DNA of 5,589 nt, taken from positions 1-5,589 of the forward strand of contig JACDAR010000093.1 of assembly GCA_013695335.1 (NCBI GenBank), in the 5' to 3' direction. Made by a program: the position numbers and the translations under genes. Shown here piece by piece: positions 1-5,028 of this stretch (positions are counted from its first letter, which is position 1; every line of letters starts with the position of its first letter). The notes below the pieces were generated by a model that did not search any database, was not told where the DNA came from, and worked only from the letters and a program-made list of their open reading frames with translations. The stretch comes from Rubrobacter sp. Lineage in GTDB: Bacteria; Actinomycetota; Rubrobacteria; Rubrobacterales; Rubrobacteraceae.

Positions 1-87
1 CCAGAAAACTAATAGAGCCAAACCCCGCGCTTCCAGCCAACCGGAAGACGGGAAGACGGCGGGCAAACGCCAGTAAATCTCCAGAAA
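1..87. other. Non-coding left edge with short repeats
   Basis: I see no gene in this stretch, which lies downstream of the minus-strand gene ending at 88. It contains a perfect tandem 8-mer, GGAAGACG, at 43-50 and 51-58. CCAGAAAACTA at 1-11 recurs almost exactly as CCAGAAACTA at 81-90. CTTCC at 30-34 can pair with GGAAG at 43-47 around an 8-base loop, but there is no T-run beside it, so it is not a convincing terminator. Confidence 0.5.
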
Positions 88-465
88 CTATTGCTGATGG
101 TACACGGTAACGGAGCCGGACTCGGCGAGGCTGCCCAGGCTCCTCGCCCGCGCCCACTCCACTTGCAAACCAGGCTCGCCGGAAGGTCCGACGCGGATAC
201 CGGATGTTCCCCCGCCTTCAGGGTCAGTCTCCTCCCGCAGAGCCTCGCTCAGCGCAACCGCGAGCTCCTGGGTGGCGGCGAGACCAAGGACACCTTCTTC
301 TCCTGGCTCGGGGTTCAGGGCATCAGCATACACATCCGAGGCGTCGAAGCCATGACGCCGGGCGAGGGCGAGCAACCTGCGCCACTCGTCGTCGGAGAAC
401 ACGCTGGAGCGCGGGTCTTCCCCCACAACGTCAACCGGGTTAGCTGGCTTCACCTCGAAGGCCAA
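88..465 (-). CDS. Small hypothetical protein, 125 aa
   Basis: I do not recognise this protein. It starts at TTG (465-463), chosen because GAGAGGAGGT lies about 5 bases upstream on the minus strand, a near-ideal ribosome binding site; it stops at TAG (90-88). The product is short, soluble and acidic, with no signal peptide, membrane segment or cysteine. Residues 24-39 (SDDEWRRLLALARRHG) look like an amphipathic helix, and residues 62-79 look like a second one. A Gly/Pro-rich linker (82-98) leads to a C-terminal part with LQVEW at 100-104. The opposite strand is also open (91-471), but it lacks a comparable start signal. The gene is divergent from the BKACE gene, and the 140 bases between them may hold regulatory sites for both. 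The coding call is fairly secure; the function is unknown. Confidence 0.7.
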   Translation of the reverse strand: MAFEVKPANPVDVVGEDPRSSVFSDDEWRRLLALARRHGFDASDVYADALNPEPGEEGVLGLAATQELAVALSEALREETDPEGGGTSGIRVGPSGEPGLQVEWARARSLGSLAESGSVTVYHQQ

Positions 466-523
466 GCCTGACCTCCTCTCACGTCGAATGCAGGCGAAGG
501 TTAACCTAATGGCGGATCGCTTT

Positions 524-554
524 CAGGTAGCTGCCGCGTTTGCGGCGGTACCTG
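524..554. promoter_or_regulatory. Strong inverted repeat upstream of the BKACE gene
   Basis: The left arm CAGGTA (524-529) plus CTGCCGC (531-537) pairs with GCGGCGG (542-548) plus TACCTG (549-554) around the loop GTTT (538-541). Only G530 is unpaired, and 532/547 is a G-U pair in RNA. The result is a stem of about 13 base pairs. No T-run follows on either strand, so it is not a standard intrinsic terminator. It lies 51 bases before the BKACE start, between two divergent genes, so it could be an operator or a leader-RNA hairpin. A weak promoter-like pair, TTGCGG (540-545) and TACCAT (563-568) with 17-base spacing, overlaps its right arm. The structure is visible in the sequence; the role is inferred. 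Confidence 0.55.
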
Positions 555-590
555 GCGATCTCTACCATGATGGCGGGGTACAGGCCATAC

Positions 591-598
591 AGGAAGGA
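591..598 (+). promoter_or_regulatory. Ribosome binding site fixing the BKACE start
   Basis: AGGAAGGA ends 7 bases before the GTG at 606. It decides the start against the longer in-frame reading from TTG 540, whose extra 22 residues match nothing expected at the N-terminus of this family. Confidence 0.8.
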
Positions 599-605
599 AT
601 GTCAC

Positions 606-1535
606 GTGGAAAAGGTAATTATCAGCGCGGCGATCACAGGCGGCATGACGGTGCCGGGGCAGAGCGGGGCGATCCCCATCACACCGGATGAGATAATGGA
701 TTCCGCAGTGGAGGCCCACGCGGCTGGCGCGACCATAGTCCACCTACACGTCCGCGAGCCGGAGACAGGCAAACCCAGTTCGTCGCTCGACCTCTTCAGG
801 GAAGTCGTTTCGGGGATCAAAGATCGGTGCGACGTGATCGTGCAGCCCACGACAGGCGGCGGGCAGGGCATGACGCTCGAAGAACGCGCGGCGGTCCTGC
901 CCGAACTCCGTCCCGAGATGGCGACCTTCAACTCAGGTTCCATCAACTTCGGCCTCTTCCCCATCTCCGAGCGCGCCGACGACGACCGCTTCGAAGATTG
1001 GGAGACGGAATACCTCGAAGGCACCCGCGACTACGTGTTCCGCAACACCTTCGCTGACATGCAGAAGATCTGCTCGATGGTCCGCGAATCGGAGACCAAG
1101 CCCGAACTCGAAGCCTACGACGTGGGCCACCTTTACAACATCAAATATCTGGTGGACAAGGGCTTGCTGGACACGCCAGTTCACATCCAGTTCGTCCTCG
1201 GCGTGATGGGGGCGAACGCCGCAACCATCGAGCAGTTCATGCACATGCGCCGCACGGCCCTCGACCTCTTCGGCGACGACTTCACGTGGTCGGCGGCGGG
1301 CGTCGGCTACCCTGCGGAGTTCCACCTCGCCGCGATGTGCCTGATGCTCGGCGGCCACGTCCGGGTCGGCCTCGAAGACAACCTGCGCCTGAAACGCCGC
1401 GAGCGCGCACAGTCAAACGCCCAACTCGTGGAGAAAGCAGTCTCCCTCGCCGCCATGTTCGACCGTGAACCCGCCACCCCAGATGAAGCCCGCGAGGAGT
1501 TCGGGCTAAAGGGCCGGACGGCGGTAGCTTTCTAA
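606..1535 (+). CDS. Beta-keto acid cleavage enzyme (BKACE, DUF849 family)
   Basis: Known members of this family, such as 3-keto-5-aminohexanoate cleavage enzyme (Kce), are zinc-dependent. They react a beta-keto acid with acetyl-CoA to give acetoacetate and a new CoA ester. The 309-residue product has a full family length. It opens with VIISAAITGG and carries the zinc-ligand pair H46 and H48 in IVHLHVRE, at the same numbers I recall for Kce. It also has QPTTGGG at 80-86, TFNSGSINFG at 107-116, and GLEDN at 255-259, whose E257 fits the third protein ligand. The fold is a cytoplasmic TIM barrel. The start is GTG 606, set by AGGAAGGA at 591-598. The TAA stop overlaps the stop of the convergent reductase gene. 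The physiological substrate varies widely in this family (aminohexanoate, dehydrocarnitine, beta-ketoadipate and others) and cannot be read here. A neighbouring beta-hydroxyacid dehydrogenase could supply a beta-keto acid. Family assignment is very secure; substrate is unknown. Confidence 0.94.
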   Translation: MEKVIISAAITGGMTVPGQSGAIPITPDEIMDSAVEAHAAGATIVHLHVREPETGKPSSSLDLFREVVSGIKDRCDVIVQPTTGGGQGMTLEERAAVLPELRPEMATFNSGSINFGLFPISERADDDRFEDWETEYLEGTRDYVFRNTFADMQKICSMVRESETKPELEAYDVGHLYNIKYLVDKGLLDTPVHIQFVLGVMGANAATIEQFMHMRRTALDLFGDDFTWSAAGVGYPAEFHLAAMCLMLGGHVRVGLEDNLRLKRRERAQSNAQLVEKAVSLAAMFDREPATPDEAREEFGLKGRTAVAF

Positions 1536-2548
1536 TGTGTTAGCAAACGTAGTTCCTCGAAAACGTCGCGGCCCGGCTCCCGTTCACCGCGCTCCATCGT
1601 GTGCATCAGCCCGACGATGCGAGAGTTGAGCGGCGTCTCGACGCCGTACTCGCGGCCCTTTTCGACCACGGCGCCGTTTATGACGTCCACCTCGGTCTTG
1701 AGGCCGCGTTCGAGATCCTGGAGCATCGAGGCTTTTGTCGCACCTGCCTGGTTCATGGCGATGGCTAACGCTTCGTCCACGCGGCCCCGATCCTCAGGGC
1801 CGCGCATGACGAGCGCGTCCGCCGGGACCCCGAGCACGCCTTCCAGTTCGAGACCCTGGGCAATCCCAACGTCGTAGCCTTCGCGCCACACCGCCAGCGC
1901 GGCCTCCCGGCCAGCCGGGTCATCGACAACTTCTTCGTACAGCAAACCGGAGACGGCCCCGAGGCCGGAGAAGGCGCTGTTGACGAGCAGCTTGGACCAC
2001 ACCTGCCCCCTGATGTTCTGCGTGATGTTCGCCCCATCCACCGTACCCAGAGCGTCCGCGAGTTGCCTGGTCCGGTCCTTCGCACTCCCATCCGGCTCCC
2101 CGACTATGAACGGGCCACGGGTAGTCTTGGCGAGATGTCCAGGCCCGAGGTTGGTCGAGCCCCACTCGACGACGCCCCAGATCATACGCCCTTCGCCCAC
2201 GATACCGGCAATGCGATCCTGCACCATCCCATTGCCAAGGGAGACGAACGTATCGACCAGCCCGCGCCCGACGAGGGGTTCGAGGGCGCTCTCCAGATGC
2301 GGCGCCTTGAGCGTAACCAGGGCGAAATCGAATCGGCCTTCGAGGGTGTCGGGATCGTCGTGGGCATCGAGGGTCACCCGCTTCTCCTCGCCGAGATCTT
2401 CTATCAGGAGGCCGGGTTGCCGCATCCTCGCCACGTGCTCCCCGTTCGCATCGAGCACGGAGACCCTGAGCCCCGCGTCGGCCATCAAAGCCGCTGTGAC
2501 GCCGCCGATGGCCCCGGCCCCGACGACGAGGATTCTCGGGCCGTTCAC
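1532..2548 (-). CDS. Ketopantoate reductase (ApbA/PanE)-family oxidoreductase
   Basis: Family members are NAD(P)H-dependent reductases of 2-keto acids; the classic one makes pantoate for coenzyme A. The 338-residue product has an N-terminal Rossmann domain with GAGAIGG at 10-16. The helical C-terminal domain carries VWSKLLVNSAFSG (183-195), where K186 and N190 fit the catalytic lysine and asparagine. SMLQDLERG followed by KTEVDVINGA (274-293) includes E286, the expected active-site glutamate. Two points are odd for a true PanE. The second beta strand ends in D33 (VSVLDANG), which usually favours NAD(H), where E. coli PanE has an arginine that binds NADPH phosphate. The protein is also longer than the roughly 300 residues usual for PanE. 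The start is GTG 2548, with GGGGAGG 4 bases upstream, and it overlaps the preceding gene's stop by 4 bases (GTGA). It is the last gene of the operon, and a catabolic role seems likelier than pantothenate synthesis. Family secure, substrate unknown. Confidence 0.9.
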   Translation of the reverse strand: MNGPRILVVGAGAIGGVTAALMADAGLRVSVLDANGEHVARMRQPGLLIEDLGEEKRVTLDAHDDPDTLEGRFDFALVTLKAPHLESALEPLVGRGLVDTFVSLGNGMVQDRIAGIVGEGRMIWGVVEWGSTNLGPGHLAKTTRGPFIVGEPDGSAKDRTRQLADALGTVDGANITQNIRGQVWSKLLVNSAFSGLGAVSGLLYEEVVDDPAGREAALAVWREGYDVGIAQGLELEGVLGVPADALVMRGPEDRGRVDEALAIAMNQAGATKASMLQDLERGLKTEVDVINGAVVEKGREYGVETPLNSRIVGLMHTMERGEREPGRDVFEELRLLTH

Positions 2549-3528
2549 GTATCCTCCCCGACGTCCACGGGCGGAAGGCTTTCGAGTAGCTCGTTCAGGG
2601 CGGCGTAGCGGCGGTCACGCTCGATGAGCAACCTGTCGCGCTCCTCGTCGGAGTACGTGAGGAAACCCGCGCCGCTCTTGGTTCCGGTGCGGCCTTCTTC
2701 GACACGTTCGCGCACGGCGTCGGGCGGGCTGAAACGTTCGCCAAGTCCTTCCTCCAGCGTCTCGAAGACGCTCTGGTATACGTCGAGGCCGGCCATGTCC
2801 GCGATCTGGAACGGCCCGAAGAAAGGCAGCCTGAACCCGAAACAACTCCGCACCACCTCGTCCACCTCTTGCGGCGAGGCGAGGCCGTCCTCCACGCACC
2901 GCAACGCCTCCAGGAAAAGCGCGTTCTGGATGCGGTTCGCCACGAAACCGGGTCCATCACCGACGACCGCAGGCCGCTTTCCGATACCGCGCAGGAAACC
3001 GACCACCCGCTCCACAACTTCAGTGTCTGTTCCTTCGGCAGGTATCACCTCGACACCAGGCGTCCACTCCGGCGGGTTGAACCAGTGCATCCCGAGGAAC
3101 CTCTCCCGGCGTTCGACGAAGGTCGCCAGGGTGTTTATTGGAAGCGACGAGGTATTCGAGACGATGACGGTCTCCCGGTCAGCAGCGGCGGAGCAGGCGC
3201 CCAGAACCTCTTCCTTCAACCCCAGATCCTCGGGCGCGGCCTCGAATACGAACTCCGCACCCGCCGACGCCTCGGCGGGGCCGTCCGCCGTTTCGATCCC
3301 TTCGACCCGCTCGAGTGCCTCGCGGGAGATCAGACCGGCGTCCGCGTGACCCCGCGCTCGTTCCACTACGCGCTCCTTCGCCCGACGGGTCAGCTCCGGC
3401 GTCGCGTCCACCAGACGCACCCGCATACCCGCCGCCGCGAAGCACTCGGCCACCCCCAGCCCCATCGTTCCAGCCCCGACAACAGCCGCAACGCCTGGCC
3501 ACCCTTCGTGCACGCTCCGTTCTTCCAC
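2545..3528 (-). CDS. 3-hydroxyacyl-CoA dehydrogenase-family protein
   Basis: This is an NAD-dependent beta-hydroxyacid or 3-hydroxyacyl-CoA dehydrogenase of the single-function short type, 327 residues and cytoplasmic. The Rossmann motif GAGTMG lies at 18-23, with acidic D41 after the second strand pointing to NAD. SNTSSLPI at 124-131 supplies S127, and HWFNPP at 148-153 supplies catalytic H148. E160 follows 12 residues later, and N198 lies in DGPGFVANR (191-199). The spacing S127-H148-E160-N198 equals the S137-H158-E170-N208 set of human HAD as I know it. The C-terminal helical domain continues with IADMAGLD and GTKSGAGF. The start is GTG 3528, chosen because it overlaps the upstream TAG by one base and has GGAG 8 bases before it; an open frame reaching to 3849 is only an unused extension. 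The insert WTPGVEVI after HWFNPPE differs from mainstream fatty-acid enzymes, so the substrate may be a free hydroxy acid, as in carnitine dehydrogenase. That is inference. Confidence 0.92.
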   Translation of the reverse strand: MEERSVHEGWPGVAAVVGAGTMGLGVAECFAAAGMRVRLVDATPELTRRAKERVVERARGHADAGLISREALERVEGIETADGPAEASAGAEFVFEAAPEDLGLKEEVLGACSAAADRETVIVSNTSSLPINTLATFVERRERFLGMHWFNPPEWTPGVEVIPAEGTDTEVVERVVGFLRGIGKRPAVVGDGPGFVANRIQNALFLEALRCVEDGLASPQEVDEVVRSCFGFRLPFFGPFQIADMAGLDVYQSVFETLEEGLGERFSPPDAVRERVEEGRTGTKSGAGFLTYSDEERDRLLIERDRRYAALNELLESLPPVDVGEDT

Positions 3529-4814
3529 TACCAGTTCTCCATCGAGGCGCGCAGGATCTCCGCCAGGTCGTCTTCCGCAACTTCCCTGGGCGAGCCGACC
3601 AGGAGACGTTGCTGCTTCATGGCGCCTTCTACGAGATCCCCGATATCTTCCTCGTCGTAGCCGAGTTCCCTGACCCCGCGCGGCGCGCCCACATCTTGCA
3701 TGAGCCGGATGAGGATCTCCGGTAGCGTATCCTCGTCGGCGTTCTCTATTCGCTCGCCGGTGAGCATCTCGGCCACCCTCCGGTGCCGCTCCGGGGCCGC
3801 AGAGTAGGTGAACCGGAACGCGGCGGGGGCCGTGACTATGACGGACCATCCGTGCGGCACGAATGGATGGTCGTCGGGATATCCGGCCGGGCGGTACTCG
3901 TGCTTGAGGCCGGCTATGGGGTAGGCGCAGGCGTGCGGTATGTGGACTCCCGCCGACCCGAACCCCACCCCGGCCAGCGACGCCCCGAGCATCATAGCGC
4001 CCCGTGCCTCCACGTCTTCCCCGTCAGCGACTGCCCGTCGCAGGTATTTCCCGCCGTACTCCAGCGCTTTCCCGCTCCACATGTCCGCGATAGGGTTGGC
4101 GCCCTGATACGGTGGCCTCTCGTCCGGGCTCTCCGGCTTCGGACGGGCGTCGTAGGGTTTCGACAGAAACGACTCGGCGGCGTGGCAGACAACGTCGAGG
4201 CCGCACGATGAGGTGACCTCGGGCGGCATCGTCAGCGTGAGCAGGGGGTCCACGATCCCCCGTTTCGGGCGCAAAAACTGGTGCGAAATCCCAGTCTTCA
4301 CCCGCTGCTCGGGCACGTCCAGGATGGCTACCGTCGTGGCCTCCGCGCCTGTGCCCGCCGTCGTGGGGATGGCGAGCAATGGTTTCAGGGGGCCAGGAGG
4401 TTTCCTGCCGTCACCGACCGGCGCGTTGACGTAGTCCATGATCTCACCGCCGTGCGTGGCGATGAGCGCGCTGACCTTGGCCGTGTCTATGCTGGTGCCG
4501 CCCCCGACAGCCACGAACCCGTCGAAATCGCCCTCCACGGCGAAATCCGCCGCTTCTTGCAACGAGTCCGCCGTTGGCTCCACGTGGGCGCGCTCGAAGA
4601 CTTCGACCTCGATCCCCTCCGCTTCGATATATTCCCGGATTCGCGGTGTGATTCCGGCCTCCACCACACCAGGGTCCGAGACGAGCATCACCCGCCCCAC
4701 CCCCATCCGCGCAACCTCCCAACCGGCTTCCTCAGAAGCGCCAGGGCCATACTTCAGGGGCGTGGCCTCAAGCGTGAAGATAGTCTCTTTGCCCGATCCG
4801 CCGTCATCCCTCAT
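3528..4814 (-). CDS. Iron-type alcohol dehydrogenase, hydroxyacid-oxoacid transhydrogenase (ADHFE1)-like
   Basis: ADHFE1 (EC 1.1.99.24) oxidises 4-hydroxybutyrate to succinate semialdehyde while reducing 2-oxoglutarate to D-2-hydroxyglutarate. The 428-residue product follows the human enzyme, from memory, along its whole length. Matching stretches are AVGGGTSIDT (102-111), DYVNAPVG (127-134), PLKPLLAIPTTAGTG (142-156), YQGANPIADMW (236-246), GFGSAGVH (284-291) and the end EDDLAEILRASM (414-425). Expected metal ligands are D207 and H211 in GLDVVCHAAE, H294 in PHACAYPIAG, and H321 in VPHG. The roughly 27-residue gap between the last two histidines is longer than in ordinary iron alcohol dehydrogenases such as FucO and fits the ADHFE1 group. 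The start is ATG 4814, with AAAGGAGG 6 bases upstream. It is the first gene of a three-gene operon, and its TAG overlaps the next GTG. The subfamily call is strong; the true substrate could be another omega-hydroxy acid or a simple NAD-linked alcohol. Confidence 0.93.
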   Translation of the reverse strand: MRDDGGSGKETIFTLEATPLKYGPGASEEAGWEVARMGVGRVMLVSDPGVVEAGITPRIREYIEAEGIEVEVFERAHVEPTADSLQEAADFAVEGDFDGFVAVGGGTSIDTAKVSALIATHGGEIMDYVNAPVGDGRKPPGPLKPLLAIPTTAGTGAEATTVAILDVPEQRVKTGISHQFLRPKRGIVDPLLTLTMPPEVTSSCGLDVVCHAAESFLSKPYDARPKPESPDERPPYQGANPIADMWSGKALEYGGKYLRRAVADGEDVEARGAMMLGASLAGVGFGSAGVHIPHACAYPIAGLKHEYRPAGYPDDHPFVPHGWSVIVTAPAAFRFTYSAAPERHRRVAEMLTGERIENADEDTLPEILIRLMQDVGAPRGVRELGYDEEDIGDLVEGAMKQQRLLVGSPREVAEDDLAEILRASMENW

Positions 4815-4820
4815 GGCAAC

Positions 4821-4828
4821 CCTCCTTT
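4821..4828 (-). promoter_or_regulatory. Ribosome binding site of the three-gene operon
   Basis: AAAGGAGG on the minus strand ends 6 bases before ATG 4814. It rules out the longer in-frame upstream reading, which would run through the promoter region and antisense to the divergent gene. Confidence 0.85.
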
Positions 4829-4850
4829 GCCAGGCATCCCTACCCCAGGC

Positions 4851-4879
4851 AATATAAGGGGGTTCGGGATCACGGGCAA
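4851..4879 (-). promoter_or_regulatory. Predicted promoter of the minus-strand operon
   Basis: On the minus strand, TTGCCC (4879-4874) and TATATT (4856-4851) are exactly 17 bases apart. They match the housekeeping sigma consensus at 4 of 6 and 5 of 6 positions. Transcription would start near 4844, giving a leader of about 30 bases that contains the AAAGGAGG site. No other good pair lies closer to the ATG. Confidence 0.6.
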
Positions 4880-4889
4880 CCGAAACCCC
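4859..4889. promoter_or_regulatory. Inverted repeat around the -35 box (candidate operator)
   Basis: GGGGTTCGG (4859-4867) is mirrored by CCGAAACCCC (4880-4889) with a single extra A. One arm lies in the promoter spacer and the other just upstream of the -35 hexamer, leaving TTGCCC between them. A protein bound here would block or modulate RNA polymerase, so it is a candidate operator for the dehydrogenase operon. No regulator gene is present in the window. Confidence 0.45.
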
Positions 4890-4920
4890 GAGGAATATGT
4901 CTTCTGGTATATGCGTCTCA

Positions 4921-4972
4921 CACATAAATTCCGATTGTTGGATATAATCTGTATGTGGGATGCCATAATCGG
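4921..4972 (+). promoter_or_regulatory. AT-rich segment with TATAAT and nested inverted repeats
   Basis: This is the most AT-rich part of the window. A perfect TATAAT lies at 4943-4948, reading toward the plus-strand gene at 5029, but I find no good -35 box 16-18 bases before it. CACATA (4921-4926) mirrors TATGTG (4952-4957), and CCGATT (4931-4936) mirrors AATCGG (4967-4972), so the -10 box sits inside both dyads. A plus-strand promoter that depends on an activator, or is controlled by a repressor, is plausible. Confidence 0.4.
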
Positions 4973-5013
4973 TAGTTGAAAGCAGGCGGACTGCTCCGCG
5001 CGGGGCGCGGGGC

Positions 5014-5020
5014 GAGGAGG
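5014..5020 (+). promoter_or_regulatory. Ribosome binding site fixing the TTG start at 5029
   Basis: GAGGAGG ends 8 bases before TTG 5029. The next in-frame start, ATG 5065, has no comparable site, so TTG is preferred. Confidence 0.75.
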
Positions 5021-5028
5021 TTTTCGTT

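Noticed and set aside
30..47. Possible terminator hairpin after the minus-strand gene at 88
   Set aside because: There are only 5 base pairs, an 8-base loop and no adjacent T-run.
91..471. Plus-strand open frame opposite the small hypothetical gene
   Set aside because: It has no ribosome binding site, and the minus-strand frame has an excellent one and more natural composition.
498..507. Perfect 10-base palindrome AGGTTAACCT
   Set aside because: Too short to be meaningful on its own; no promoter element or second copy supports it.
540..605. N-terminal extension of the BKACE gene from TTG 540
   Set aside because: It overlaps the hairpin and lacks a ribosome binding site. The family start fits GTG 606, which also gives zinc ligands H46 and H48 at the expected numbers.
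2063..2608. Long plus-strand open frame opposite the reductase gene
   Set aside because: A mirror frame caused by high GC; the minus strand has complete family motifs over the same bases.
2869..3660. 263-residue plus-strand open frame opposite the HAD gene
   Set aside because: It is arginine- and proline-rich with no motif and lies over two well-supported minus-strand genes.
3529..3849. Upstream extension of the HAD-family gene inside the ADHFE1-like gene
   Set aside because: The arginine-rich, low-complexity translation is typical of a shadow frame, and the Rossmann motif begins right after GTG 3528.
4281..4979. 232-residue plus-strand open frame opposite the start of the operon
   Set aside because: Most of it is antisense to the ADHFE1-like gene, it has no ribosome binding site, and it reads through the intergenic control region.
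4996..5013. CCGCGCGG palindrome and GCGCGGG tandem repeat before the 5029 gene
   Set aside because: Short GC repeats of this kind are expected by chance in GC-rich DNA, and nothing else points to a function.
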